The translations under genes were made by a program, and so were the position numbers. 64,000 nt of DNA from Gigaspora margarita. Taxonomy: Eukaryota > Glomeromycota > Glomeromycetes > Diversisporales > Gigasporaceae. This document shows, in pieces, positions 46,325 through 58,837 of the stretch; within the stretch, counting starts at the first letter, position 1, and the number at the start of each line of letters is the position of its first letter. Location: positions 185,274 to 249,273 of the forward strand of contig WTPW01000937.1 in the NCBI GenBank assembly GCA_009809945.1, in the 5' to 3' direction. The notes below the pieces were generated by a model. The model was given only the letters and a program-made list of their open reading frames with translations. It did not search any database and had not been told where the DNA came from.

Positions 46325-47199
46325 TAAGGCACCAACGTTCGATGTGATTAGCTAGTGATTGAGATAGTGCTCAACCATTATGGCGTTATTAATTAGACCA
46401 TTTTTGAGAACCGATAGTATAGTATTGAAGGCTAATAGCGTGGGTGATGATATGATTGAAATATGCTCACGTATCTTCCTCAATGCGATTAATTTATGAT
46501 CTTGTTGTTGCGTAAGTATTACGATTAATTAAAATGTTGATGCAATTAATGCGTAAGCAAGAATCTCAATCATTATTACTATTTAGCTATTATTGTTTTA
46601 CAAATCGAATCGTTTCTTTTTTATTTGCGGCGAAATTTTTGACATAAGGCCGTTCGAATTTAGTTCTTCACCCCAGTTGAAGTCTCCCCCCGAAAAATGA
46701 ATAACCAATCAAAACGCTGGATAATTCTCGCCGATCACTTGATTTATATTGACCAATGAAATTGGCCGTAGTTGTTCATTTTTATATGTTCGTTCATTTA
46801 CCCCTTCCCCTCCCTCCCGAGAATCCTACATTAGAAAGTGACGTTAACCGAAGAATAAACTGCAAGCGGCCTAAGTAATAAGGTAATAATTCGTCAATGT
46901 TGGTAATGACTTGAAGATCTATAACGATAATGATAATATAAAAAGAGTAATGAAACTTTTCGACCAATAAGCGCAACTGTATGATAAAAAATTTGGGCTC
47001 TATCTCTTGTTGATTGGAATGATAAATACACTTGATCGGTTAAATAAACTTCCGCGAATAAAATTTTTCTTTCTGACGTATTAAAGTGGTCTATTCTGGA
47101 ATAATCAATACAATTGATTTGTTGAACTATTTGTTTTCTTAACCAAAATTTACCCACAGACCCGTTCCGACAGATTGATTAAGGTGCTTGAGAACACCC
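46325..47199. mobile_element. MITE family B, second copy, fused to A
   Basis: Starts TAAGGCACCAACGTTCGATG, lacking the GGGTTTTCTC end seen at 16909, and ends GGTGCTTGAGAACACCC followed by TTAA. The body (AGCTAGTGAT, GACCCGTTCCGACAG) matches 16909-17691. A and B together are bounded by TTAA on both sides, so the pair may have moved as one unit. Confidence 0.7.
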
Positions 47200-47367
47200 T
47201 TAATATTGCGCTTAGATCCGGATAATCCGAATATCCATTTAGTTTAGCTGAGCAACCCAAATCTTCACCATTATTCTTATGCCTTAACATGCTATTTATT
47301 TGTTATTATATAACTCTGCAATTAATTGATATTTTTTTTACTTTGAATAAACCAGTTATCCGTTTTA

Positions 47368-48258
47368 GGGCATTCTCAAACGCCTTAGTCAATTGGTCGG
47401 AATAGATTGAAGAATATATAAAAAAAATAATTTATTGAATCGATTGTATTTATCATTCCAATTGAATAAACATATGATGATAGTAACAATTTAATTAGCG
47501 GGAAATTATTTATCTGATAAGAGTATTTATACCTTTTTATCATTATGGATCTTCATAAATGTCAATGAATTATTACCCAGTTACGCTAAAAATTTTGCCA
47601 CAAATAAAAAAAGGACATTTTGGTTTTTATTCGTTTGCAGTAAATTCTGAAAAAGAATAATATACGCTAGTGATTAAAACATACTGTGTATTTCCAGTAT
47701 ATTAGAATTGCCGCAAATTGTGCTGTGCTTATCATTTTTTGATCCATCGTTTTCATTTTCTACAGTACCGGACAGCATAAGACATCCACTCTATTCATAT
47801 AGAGCGCCAATTTTTGATGCTTATGTAATCAATTCTGATTGGCTAATTTTGACGTAATTGATTCTAATTGGTTAATTAACATATATATTTTCTTTTTTTT
47901 ATATTAAACGCCAATTTTTTAAATCATTATAAACTTTAACTCATAATAACTCCTTTAAACAAAAAATAATAAAAAATCCTTCGACAGAAATGTAGTATAG
48001 CAAAAATTCTATCAATTTGTCGAAGGGTTTTTTGATTCAACTTGTTTTGAAAAAGTTATAATGATTGAAAGTTTTTATTAATAAAAAGTGGATGCGTTTT
48101 GCTGTTCGGTACTGTAGTAAAGACAATTACTGTTAGGTAGTAATAATAATCAAGGCGTTTGTTCAAGCATCAAATGCAATCAATTTGTCAACTGATTTTA
48201 ATGCTTGAACAGTAACACGATCATAAATGAATCACATTGAGGGAGGTTTGTGAGAATA
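47368..48258. mobile_element. related MITE (GGGNATTCTCAA ends), with nested pogo MITE
   Basis: The left end GGGCATTCTCAAACGCCTTA with CAATTGGTCGGAA resembles the left end of A. The right end ACATTGAGGGAGGTTTGTGA resembles the right end of A. The right terminal GGG is lost. The TA-type element at 47763 lies inside. Confidence 0.6.
47763..48114. mobile_element. pogo/Tc1-type MITE (352 bp)
   Basis: Ends CAGTACCGGACAGCATAAGA and (reverse complement) CAGTACCGAACAGCAAAACG, arms about 28 bp to AGTGGATG/CATCCACT, flanked by TA. A second hairpin with CCTTCGACA/TGTCGAAGG sits inside. Confidence 0.83.
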
Positions 48259-49037
48259 ATTCAATAATAATATTATTTATATTAATGGTTTTAATAGGAA
48301 AAGCGCAATTACACAAGAACACCAAAACTACTGCTCAGTCAATTTGATCTTTAGATCAGGTACAACATGAAGTTATGCACGTTTATTAAAAATCAATTGT
48401 AGCTCAAAATCTTGCTTATGAAATTATCTTTCGTATCCTAACCAAAAAATTCCTCATCAAATTTTGTAATACAGTAAACTGTGCCTTAATCACATTCTAA
48501 CGCTACTATGATATTAAGGTTTATTACATTAATTCTTTTGCTTATTTGATTGATTTTTGCATTACACCTGATCGCGAAAACTAATTGGCTGTTGCGCAGA
48601 ATTTTGGAGGTGTTCTTGGTGTAGTTGAAAATCGCCTTGTTTCACGTAACATCATGATTTACAAATCGAGATAACTAAAAATTTTTTAACCAATTTTCAT
48701 CATCACCACTGTAATGGTGAAAAGCAGTGTACGTTGCATTTTGAGAAAAAATAGATGTGAGTCACTGAATGTGAAGAAGAATGAGTAAATACTGTTGCAA
48801 AATTTAAAGGAAAAACAACTTTTTGAAGAATCGATTGATCGAATCATCTTGGATCAGGATATCAATTTCTTTTACTTTTGCCTCGTTTTTTGCATTGTCT
48901 CCAAGAGCAAACATAGTTCTGAATGTCTCTATACATTTGATCCCAATAATATAACAATGTCGCTATTACTTATTACATAGTTTATTTAACTCTATACTCT
49001 ATACTTTGCTATCGTCATTGTTTTGCAAGAACTCATA
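48259..49037. other. possible decayed coding remnant
   Basis: Between 48340 and 48980 the plus strand offers broken frames (for example MSLLLIT-ending 48795-48980) with moderately balanced codons, but no domain I can name. It may be a dead transposase or gene piece. Confidence 0.25.
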
Positions 49038-49264
49038 CAGAGAGGTCCCCAAAATTCCGGGTCGGAATACTTCGGAGTGCATCGGAATAATTGTCGGCTG
49101 GATCGGAATTGATCAATTTTGCCCCAAGATCATAAAAAATTTTACTATCCATTCATTAAGTAAAAAAATCCCAGCTGATAATTTTTGCTATAGAACCTGC
49201 TAACAACTTGGGCTAAGCGCGACCTAGATCCGACGCATCCAACCGGAATTTTGGGACCCTCCTG
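49038..49264. mobile_element. pogo/Tc1-type MITE (227 bp)
   Basis: Ends CAGAGAGGTCCCCAAAATTC and (reverse complement) CAGGAGGGTCCCAAAATTCC, flanked by TA. It has a higher GC content than its surroundings. Confidence 0.8.
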
Positions 49265-49533
49265 TAAAATTCGTTTTGCAAGGTTACTTCGATCGTCACT
49301 ATTACCATTGGAACCGTCACTCACGTGACACTAATAGTGTAAAAACTATAATTAAGATGTCTTTTGTCTTCACACTAAGCAGTTCTAGAGAGGGAAGGGT
49401 TCAGATATAACCTTCGAAATTAGAGTAGAAGTGTTAGCTCAAGTAACTTCTCCCGATAGATACTTGCATTAATAAACTATTGTTATTATAAACTGATAAC
49501 CCCGATAAGTGAAATTTGTATCAAAGTATAACC
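49265..49533. other. no feature seen
   Basis: Short spacer between two MITEs, with no gene or repeat recognised. Confidence 0.4.
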
Positions 49534-49541
49534 CCGTGATC

Positions 49542-50245
49542 TAGAGTGTCCAGGATTATGATCCGGGATAATATCCGCATAATTCACCTTAAAGAACATA
49601 AAATATGCGATTTCGATAATTTAAAGAAATTCGCATAATCTCGCATAATTTATCCATTCTCTCGTATAAAGAAATTTCTATTGGCCAATTGACGTTACAC
49701 AGATTAAGTTACACAGAATGTGATATCAAGTCGGCCTGTATTATACTCTAACGTTGGCTAATTCCGAGTAGGATCATGTGAATAATGCTGGCTAAACTAT
49801 CATAGCATCTACACTTTAAAATTAATAGATCCGAATGTAGCAACAATTATTTATTATACGGAACTTTTATAGCATTGGTATAACGATTATATGCCAACAC
49901 ACTATTGGTTGTACAATGTAAGCTACGTAACGTACATACATACTTGTAATTTTTGACATGGGCAAAATTAGAACACAAAAATTTCTAATAAAATTTTGTG
50001 CTTTTAGATTAGGGATAAGATCTTGCAATTAGGTTAGAGTTCGACAATATTATTTGTACAATAACATGTAAAAACAGTTTAATAGATTAAATTTTTGGTT
50101 ATAAACGTTTGTCTTGCACTACAGCAGATTTGATATTTGGGCAGTAAAATTTTTTAACCCTAATCCTGGGTCCGCATAATTCGCATAATTTGTAATTTAC
50201 CGGATGCATAATTTGGCATTTACCGGATCATAATTCTGGACCCTA
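49542..50245. mobile_element. non-autonomous hAT element (704 bp)
   Basis: Ends TAGAGTGTCCAGGATTATGA and (reverse complement) TAGGGTCCAGAATTATGATC, with CCGTGATC at 49534-49541 and 50246-50253. GCATAATTCGCATAATTT-type words near both ends match the 3.7-kb hAT element at 2325-6022, which could be its source of transposase. Confidence 0.88.
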
Positions 50246-50253
50246 CCGTGATC

Positions 50254-50842
50254 CCACTAATAACCTCGTGACGTGATATAGAGCTCTAATCTAACATCCT
50301 AATTACTCTGACCAAGTCTATCCACGCCTCGATCGGAGCCTGCCACTATTAGGGTTTAGGTTAGACAGTTTTAGTAGTGGTTTGGTAGTCGATTATAGTT
50401 AGTAGAGTTTTCCTGATTTCGGTATCAAATTAGCCCCTCACAATAGACAGTTAATCAACCTAAAATATCAACGTGCTGTAATTTATCAAAGAATAAAAAC
50501 CAAATAATTTAATATAGCTAGAATTTTGGCAAGGAATGACCCGATGGCTTTCTACACATTTGATATAGATTTGGAGATTGGCCGTCGATGATCCAGTTTT
50601 TTTATGATCGGCTCGGCAAAATTATTTTCCATCACCTGTTCGCATAATAAATTAGCCGAAACCCACCTGATAAAATATGATTTACCAATTTATAACACTA
50701 ACCAGCTATGTAACGGGCTGGGAAAATGAGAAACAGCGTAAAATTGCATGATTATTAACCAATCGAAATATAAACGCATATTTGCACATAACTTCAGTTT
50801 TTTTTAATATATACTAGTATTAAAGCTAGGATTGCCGGTGCA
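50254..50842. other. intergenic, no gene seen
   Basis: No domain-bearing frame or bounded repeat recognised. Confidence 0.4.
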
Positions 50843-50932
50843 GATATAATTTTAATGGTGCACCATGTGCACCATTAAATTTTTATTGTATTTATTAATG
50901 GTGCACCATGGTGCACCATTAAAATTATATCC
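50843..50932. repeat. nested palindromes of GGTGCACC
   Basis: ATAATTTTAATGGTGCACCA and its complement form the outer arms. Each arm itself contains AATGGTGCACCAT palindromes, so one strand can fold as one long or two short hairpins. Confidence 0.78.
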
Positions 50933-51483
50933 CACCAGCAAACTTAATTAGAGCTTGTCACTAAATGGCGGGCTATATGGTAAGGAATAAACATCGTATT
51001 CAATTATGTTGCGCATATCGCAGAGGCCATTTCTTATACTCATCGGTACTATATACAAAAATTGCTAGACATGTATTAAACACTCGCTATATGTAGGAAG
51101 AGCCCAAACTTTCCTGGAAAATCTAAAATAAATGTTTTGCAGGATAAATTCGTATAGCTATAAATAAAAATCAATTCGCATATCGTCGATATGTATATTT
51201 AACTTACATCAAAAAATCAAAAATTATCGTAAATTTACAACCCTAATTATGATAGATTAATAGTTTGTGATAAATTGTAATTAGGTTTTGAATTTTCTTA
51301 AAATTATTAAAATGTTTTATTAGTATACTAGTTTTGCGATTTGTATTAATAATTTATACTAAGTCCAATGTATTTTAATTATTACTATACCAGATTTGCG
51401 ATTTGCAAATATTGCGATTTGTTATAAAAATATTAATAATTTATACTAAATATGGATGGTTTTCAATAATTATAAAATGCACC

Positions 51484-51772
51484 TATGGTGTTGAACACCA
51501 TATATAATTTTTATTAATAAAATTTAGGGTTAGGGTGCATTTTTAGGATTAAGAGGAGTTTTATATAATATAATGTAGATTAGATATAAGGTACCGATTT
51601 CTGTCCTCGTGAGGTTTTCAGGGCCCTGAACACTTTTAGAGTACCCGATCCCGTTTACTTCGTACGTTTTGAGAAATAGCACTTATGGTGTTCAACACCA
51701 TAGATGTATTTTAGTAAACTTAGTACGTTTTTGAGCAATAGCACTTATGGTGTTCAACACCATAGATGTATT
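51484..51772. repeat. three 19-20-bp palindromes, two in a 67-bp direct repeat
   Basis: TATGGTGTTGAACACCATA at 51485 and TATGGTGTTCAACACCATA at about 51678 and 51745. The last two lie within tandem copies of a 67-bp unit containing AATAGCACT and GATGTATTTTAGTAAACTT. They are 700-1000 bp upstream of the kelch gene start. The role is unknown. Confidence 0.72.
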
Positions 51773-52475
51773 TTAGTAAACTTGATAATTTTAACGCTAT
51801 CACAAAAAATGTGAGATATTTGCAATGCACTATTTCTGAACTAATGCATCTACGTACATGGATAAATATTATTTTGATCCTCTTAACATGCTCTATAAAA
51901 TACAGGCCCGTCTTTTTTTCAGTTTTATTAATGTTAATTGGTTGTCATGAGTTTATTTACTTTATAATATATAAAATTGGAAGAATAGCTCTATAGTATT
52001 GTAAAGCATATCAAGAAGATTTCAAAAATTATAGTTTATTCGCGTAGGCACATTGGTAAGAAATAGCAAAAATTTAAAGCAAATAACTTATGTTTTAAAT
52101 ATTAGGAAATTATCGACAAAAATTCGTAATATGAACCATAAATATAGATCATATGGATCTTGGTGTCTCTGAAATCGGGTAATCGAACCTATTCTGATAA
52201 AAAATTTTAAAATTTTTTGAGGTATTTATTTTTTTAACTATAATTAGGTTAGGGGATAATTTATTAATAAACGAGTATGTGCGGATTTTAGTAAGTTTAA
52301 AGATTTAAATAGAGATCTCAAATCTCAGAATCAGTCGCGACAATTAGTTTTGATTTAAATCGGTATCGGCATATAGGCGGTAGACAAACATTCTTATCCT
52401 CTGCTTGGAACTAATAATTAGCTATTTAAGCTATTATTCTACTTAACTAAATAGTACAATACTACTGTATAATTA
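51773..52475. promoter_or_regulatory. presumed kelch-gene upstream region
   Basis: No other gene is recognised in these 700 bp. The sequence just before the ATG is AT-rich with no certain core promoter motif. Confidence 0.3.
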
Positions 52476-53969
52476 ATGATGTATTTTAGTTTTTATAATT
52501 TCATTTTTCTCTTAAATTTTATTTTTACAATTGCTGCTTTCATACCAAATGGAAGATGGATTCATTCTTCAGTCCTTATTGATAAGAAGCTTTATTTTAA
52601 GGGTGGAAACAAAATTAATAATAATTCTATTGAAGGCCTTACGAATGAATTATTTTATTTAGACATCTCTAAGCCATTTACAACGACTGACAATGTCTCA
52701 ATACCATGGATTGACCTTACTTATACCGGCAGCCCTCTTAAAGGGGAAGCAACAGCGTGTATTGGTGGAAAAAATAATGATATAATTTTTGTTTTTGGTG
52801 GTTATTCACCTCTTAATCAACCATTCGTTAATCAATTTGATACAAGTAAACAACAGTGGAGTAATATCCAATCCGTTGGACCTAGATATAGACAAGACAT
52901 TTCATGTGCAAAATTTAGTGGCGGACTGATTGCCATTTTTAGTGGTTTATCTGATCCTGATTTTATAAATGATCTTTGGATATTTGATACATTAACATTT
53001 TCATGGAGTTTAAGTAATGCTGCCAATGCACCTCCACAACGATTCGGTTATTGTGCAATAACTTTACCCGATGAAAATATTTTATATATTGGTGGAGTTA
53101 AATTTACTGACTTAGCAAATATTTCATCATATATACCAATGAATATTGTAAGTATTGTCTTTTTATAAATTAATATTTCTAGTCTTTATTCATCAATATT
53201 TTTTTGTAGTTACCATTATATAATACAAAATCTCATATCTGGACAAATATGGTACGTAATAAATAAAAATATATATTTCAATACATCTTAGCAACTAATA
53301 ATCTAAATTTGAAATCTAATTAGAGTATATCAGGCCCAATTCCTTCTATTCGCACTTTATTCTCAGCGATATTAAGTATGTCATTTAACATTAAAATGTT
53401 TGAAGTAAAGTGTCTTTGCTATTAATCATTTAAATTAAAAGCTCCTGACAGGCGAATTATAATTTTTGGTGGTTGTACTAATGGTGGAGCTCTTGGTGAT
53501 CTGTGGATCCTAGACACTGTTGTGTTCCAATGGTCAATTGGAAAAATTTTAAACTCCGTAGAGGGTCTAGTTCTTTGTGGACACACTGCAACATTAGTGG
53601 AAATCTATATTATTGTCGCTTTTGGTATAAATTTTATGCTAATCTATGTATAAATGTTTGATTTAAACTTATTAAACCTTTATTTCATCAACAGGTTCAT
53701 TTATAAATGGTAGTCTGTCATCAAAATTATTTATGCTAGATGTAAGTCAAAAAGATTCCTATAGATGGGTTAATGAATTTACTACAAATGTGACGTTTCC
53801 GAGTAATACAAGTATTTCAGATTTTAAAATCCCTAGCTTAACTATTGGAGCAATTACTGGTTGCGTTATTTTTTTAGTTATATTGATTATTACTATGCTT
53901 TGTTACAGAACTTATAAAATTTTGAAGCGCAAACAATTACAGAAAGCAATCAAAAATATGAGTATATAG
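52476..53969 (+). CDS. kelch-repeat membrane protein, five exons, 407 aa
   Basis: Exons 52476-53147, 53210-53251, 53324-53375, 53442-53624 and 53695-53969 join in frame with GT-AG introns of 62, 72, 66 and 70 bp (donors GTAAGT, GTACGT, GTATGT, GTATAA). An N-terminal signal sequence (about residues 1-22, hydrophobic FIFLLNFIFTIAAF) is followed by kelch blades: IPNGRWIHSS...KLYFKGG, IFVFGGYSPL...VNQFDTSKQQW, LIAIFSGLSD...LWIFDTLTFSW, ILYIGG, GPIPSIRTLFSAILT then RRIIIFGGC, DLWILDTVVFQWS. A single transmembrane helix (LTIGAITGCVIFLVILIITM) precedes a short basic tail KILKRKQLQKA. Topology: kelch propeller outside or in the lumen. Two ATGs open the frame; either could be used. Proteins of this form are a large family in Rhizophagus; ligands are unknown. 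The model has no break. Confidence 0.9.
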
Positions 53970-54403
53970 CAAATTTATAGCGCATAGCTTACAATAATGT
54001 ACAGGCAGGGACATTAAATATTATATATGCATATTTAGGAAAATTTTAATTTTGGTTTATTTATTGTTTATAGGCATAAAATACTATTATATAATTGTGA
54101 ACCTAAAGTTTTTAAAATTAGTAAAAATAAAACTGAAACCTAAATACAAAATTGTCGAAACCAACAAAAGGTGTTGAAATTTATAAAGTAATGATACAAA
54201 TAAAATTCAATGTTCATAATAAAATAACTTAAGAACTCAACATTATTTGACGCATAAAGTTGGAAATATTGATTATGGCATTATATCGTGAAACATTGCA
54301 AATTATTATTCAACGTAAAAGCTATATTAAGCATTTAGCAATTTACAATATTATCATAAAAAAATAATATTTTTTTTCTATCTATAAGCAATAATCTAAT
54401 TAT
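53970..54403. other. kelch 3' flank, no gene seen
   Basis: AT-rich; AATAAA-like words occur, but no single polyadenylation site can be chosen. Confidence 0.35.
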
Positions 54404-54599
54404 CAATGTGCGAAATTCAATGTTCTTAAAGTTCTATGAAACACTATCAAATTTTAAGAACATAACTGGTTGAAATATGTTCTCTATTTGAGAACATTAA
54501 ATAAATATTTTTGTTATTTTAAATTGAAAACATTAAAAGTTTTTGAGAACATTAAATGTACTTAGTGAGAACTTAAAATTAAAATTGAATTTCACACTG
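54404..54599. mobile_element. hAT MITE (196 bp)
   Basis: Ends CAATGTGCGAAATTCAAT and (reverse complement) CAGTGTGAAATTCAAT, with CTAATTAT at 54396-54403 and 54600-54607. AGAACATT/AATGTTCT words repeat inside. Confidence 0.84.
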
Positions 54600-54607
54600 C
54601 TAATTAT

Positions 54608-56461
54608 ATATAAGGTAGTACTGTTTAGCATATTAGCCTGGAATCTTATTCAAGGACTTCATTTAAATTTTAATAGTATCGGGTACTTATATGTTTTATG
54701 ATATATCAGGTCTTTGACCCAATTCTATTTAGGATTCTGCTTGACCGGCGACTGGTGTATTATATAGGTCCTAGCTGCCTATACACCTGCGACGACTACA
54801 AAACAAGAACACAGTTTATTAACAGGAGCAAGTCACTTAAAGAATCGATACACAAATTATATCGCCAGATATATCGGAGTCGTTAAAAATACCCAAGAAT
54901 TGAATCCCGATGGTGCTATAACCCGACACATGAAATATCGAAAGAATGATATACCGACATATCATTAACCCGAAATCTAAATCACAAAAAAAAAAAAAAA
55001 AATCTGGAATGATTATATTAAAATCTCGTATAAACATATCTCGAATGTTGGAAATCATATGTTCACAGTGTTCACAGTGAAAATAAATTTTCAAAATTTT
55101 TATATCTTCGCATAGTGTGAACGTAAAAAATCAAAAAAGGTTTATATATTATGTTCACATAATGTTCACATAAATTTCAAACCTTTATACTCAGATAAGG
55201 ACTAAAATTTAAAATCAAGATTTTGCACATAAATTTATTGCGATTTGCAAAATTATATGAAATTTGCAGATCATCTCGATAATTCCTGATTTAATCTGAT
55301 TTCCGATTTGTTAAATATAATTTTTAGACTTTTAGATTGTATATTCGCCATTTTGTAATATATTCGACTGAACTTTTTGCAGAAATAATTTTTAGATAAA
55401 ATTTACCATAGCATTATGAGTAAAAAGAAATTTAAGAGTTGCGCCAAATTGAATCTTATAATTATAAGAATTATTATTACTTGATTCTAGCAATTTAATT
55501 TGTTTATTGCTGAAAGAATCATGAAATTTCAATAAGTATTAGAAGTTGCAAAAAAAGATACTTTGTGCATCCAAAACATGTTCAAGATAATAGGTTTTGG
55601 CCATTACGAAAGGTCCTTTTTTTAAAAAGTATATTATATAAGTATAATTGTACATAATCTATAATTTTGATATAATACAGTACAATTGTTGATGATCGCC
55701 AATATGCAGATCGCAATGTAACACATAATGTGATTAAAAACGAAGTTATGCCTTTTTTTTTTTTTTTAATCGGACTAGCTAAATTAAAAAAAAAAAAATT
55801 AGAAAAATTTTGTTGCGCACATAAGTATTCGAATGAAATTTTCATTTTCATGTAAAATATCAATTTTTTATGTGGAAGTCTAAAATTTTATTGTTGCGTA
55901 AAAATCAAAATTCAAGGATACTTTTCAAAATTTCCATAATAAGGAAATATCAATAAAAAAAAAAAAGTTTAGAAAAAAGGTATCTATGGCCCCTTTTAGC
56001 AATTAAGACTCTTTTCATTAGTACATACTATATTTACCCTAAATTACAATGCCACACTGAACCGCTGAAATGGTCCTATAGTCGAACCTTTCTAAGTGCA
56101 GATGTTCTGCGTCATCTCACAATTTAGGTCGATTTCAAATTAACCTAAATTCTTAAATTTTGAACTGACATGCTTTATTTCTCAATCTTGAAAATTAAAC
56201 ATTAATAATTAATTATATCGTAAACGTTCATTTGCATAAATAAAAAGTGATAAAAATTTACATAATTTCATATATAGAAATAACATAAATTTGTGTAAAT
56301 TGCAGTTATTTAAAAAAAAACTGTTTTATAAATTTAAATAAAATCGCATAATCAATAAAAAAAAAAAAGCTCAATGCAAAAAAATTCACATAATTAAAAA
56401 AATTTACAAATGTTTAATTACCACATAGTATGCACTCACATCGTTATGTACATAGCAAATC
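54608..56461. other. AT-rich intergenic, no gene recognised
   Basis: Long A/T runs (54990, 55750, 55790, 55950, 56360). Short GTTCACAGTG and GTTCACATAAT repeats occur near 55060-55165. No domain-bearing frame. Confidence 0.45.
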
Positions 56462-56600
56462 AGAGATGGCACCGAAACCTTTTTTGGCGATTCCGGGTTT
56501 CGGATTATAGCTTCCGAAACCTTATCCGAAACTCGAAACTTCATCCGAAACCCGAAACCTCGACCAAAACCCGAAACCTCAACCGAAACTCCGAAACTGC
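56462..56600. mobile_element. fragment of the CGAAACC-rich hAT family
   Basis: GGCACCGAAACC, GGGTTTCGGATTATAGCTTC and a row of CGAAACCT words match the left part of 34999-35865. The right part is missing. Confidence 0.6.
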
Positions 56601-56633
56601 CAAAACATCAATAACTTATTTGTTTATTCTCTC

Positions 56634-57507
56634 CAAAGTTGGCGCCGAAACCCTTTTGTGCCAAATCCGAAAGTTTCGGGCTTCAGATTACAATTTCTGA
56701 AACCTTATCTGAAACTCGAAACCTCACCCGAAACTCGAAACCTCATTCAAACCGAAACCTCACCTGAACACCAAAAACTATCCCAACTTCCATATACATT
56801 GATTGCATTAATGTATTATATATCTCTTCAACTATACATCAATTGCACTGATGTATGCTATGTATCTCTTCAATATACATTAATCGCACTGATGTATGTT
56901 ATTTATTTATCTCCTTAAAGAATTCAATAAAATTTAATATCCAGCGATATTTGGGCTGGAATGCATCCAACAATTTATTGCATGCGTGCAGTCCTTTTTG
57001 TTGTTATGATTCACAAGTACAACATGAAAGGTATAATTCCGAAATTTATATTCTGACAATCAATGTTGCTTTTGCAAGCATCAGTTTTTTTTTACTTATT
57101 ACGTAAAAACTGGGTACAATATCAAATAATAATAAGTAATTAGTACGTCCATATCTGCTAATGATAGAATTGATAAGTTATTGCAGAATTAAATAAATTG
57201 TTGGTACCAAAAGGCATAAAAGACTTATCAATTCATCATTGGCAATTTTTTCTATCGTCCTAGAATTTTGAAATCAGTTGTAATAACGGTATGATATTAA
57301 AAATAAAGTTGACCAGCTTTAAAAAAAACCGCCGAACAAACCGAGGCAGTGAAAAAAAATTACCAAAAGCATAATTAAAAAAAAAGATCCATATAATATT
57401 ATAATTTATTCAAAAATAATTTTACATTTTGGGTTCATTAAAAATAAGGCAACTTTATAATAAATTTATAACTTCAATATTATATATTTTTTTTTTTGAG
57501 TTTCAGA
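56634..57507. mobile_element. second, 3'-truncated copy of the 34999 hAT element
   Basis: The left end CAAAGTTGGCGCCGAAA and body match 34999-35865 at high identity (including the CATTGATTGCATTAATGTAT and ATGTATGCTATGTATCTC tracts). It contains ~130 bp of extra sequence at about 56940-57070. The right end breaks off at 57507 in the GAGTTTCAGATTATAG tract. Confidence 0.76.
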
Positions 57508-58312
57508 TTATAGGTTAGAATTAATTAATAAGAATTTGTGAGTTATAAGTTTTTATAGAATTTTATTAATAAAATTTTATAAAACCTTATAACTCACAAA
57601 TTCTTATTAATTAATTCTAANTTAATGCACTAAGTAAACTTATTCAGCACATAAAAACACATCAAATCGGCATAATTATTTTTATTTTACTTGAAATTTA
57701 AAAAATAGATGCAAAATTTTGGATTTTTGATCAAAAAATCAAATTTAAGCATCAATTCTTCAAATTTCAAGTAAAATAAAAAAAATTCAGCTGATTTAAT
57801 GTATTTGTAGGTGCTGAACAATTTTACTTAGTGCATAAAGTTAGAATTAATTAATAAAATTTTGTGAATCATAAGATTTCATAAAATTCTATTAATAAAA
57901 TTCTATAAAATCTTGTGATTCACAAGATTTCACTAATTAATTCTAACTTAATGCACTAAGTAAACTTATTCAGCACCTAAAAATACATTAAATCGGCCAA
58001 TTGTTTTTTATTTTACTTGAAATTTGGAGAATAGATGCTTAAATTTGACTTTTTTTGATCAAAAAATCCAAAATTATGCATCTATCCTCTAAATTTCAAG
58101 TAAAATAAAATTAATTCTGCCAATTTGATGCATTTTTAGGTGCTGAATAAGTTTACTTACTGCAAAAGTTAGAATTAATTAATAAAATTTTGTGAATTAT
58201 AAGATTTTATAAAATTTTATTAATAAAATTTTATAAAATCTTATAATTCATAAAATTTTACTAATTAATTCTAAAAGCATGCACCAAGTAAACTTGTTCA
58301 GCACCAAAAAAT
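57508..58312. repeat. palindromic satellite (alternating hairpins A and B)
   Basis: Hairpin A (arms about 47 bp; GTTAGAATTAATTAATAA... with loop TTTTATTAATAAAATTTTAT) alternates with hairpin B (arms about 95 bp; CACTAAGTAAACTTATTCAG ... CTGAACAATTTTACTTAGTG). Order A-B-A-B-A plus the start of a third B, period about 325 bp. Diverged single copies lie at about 62035-62130 (A) and 62430-62830 (B). One undetermined base at 57621. Confidence 0.8.
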
Positions 58313-58314
58313 AC

Positions 58315-58493
58315 ATATAACTATATTTGAACCTGGACTGGTTCGCGAACTTCGAACCGGACTCAGACCGAACTTATACTTGAGTCTGAGTCTGGTCCAA
58401 AGTCCGAAATTAGTAAAATTTAGAGTCCGAGTCTGGTTCGATCCTGGACCGAACCTGGACTAGACCAAACCCAAACTGAACCTAGGAGCACTA
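58315..58493. repeat. GTCCGAGTCTGGTTC-rich repeat
   Basis: A moderately GC-rich block with recurring TGAACCTGGACTGG, GAACCGGACTC and GAGTCTGGTTCGA words. It separates the palindromic satellite from a 5'-truncated pogo MITE and probably inserted into it, but no clear target duplication is seen. Confidence 0.5.
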
Positions 58494-58612
58494 TAGAGAA
58501 CAATAAGAAAATTTGCATTTATAAAGTTTAGAAATATATTTGGACCAGAATTTAAGGTTGCATTTAGAGAGGTGTTGCATTTAGGGAGGTTGAATTTAGA
58601 GAGATCTGACTG
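58494..58612. mobile_element. 5'-truncated pogo/Tc1-type MITE
   Basis: Begins inside the family consensus (AGAGAACAATAAGAAAAT) and ends with the normal terminus ...GAGATCTGACTG followed by TA. Confidence 0.8.
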
Positions 58613-58837
58613 TATTTTGTAAATATATTGAATTAGAGAAGTAAATAAATCTGGATTTATATTTATATCTGAATTAATTAATTTTTAAACAAATCAAGAT
58701 TCAATTTTATAAACCAACTATATCTGGATATAATATACAGTTAGATCTCCCTAAATGCAAGTCGTTGGGCCAAACTTTTGATGCCTTGCATTTAGAGAAC
58801 AATAAGAAAAATTGCATTTATAGAGGTTTGAAATATA

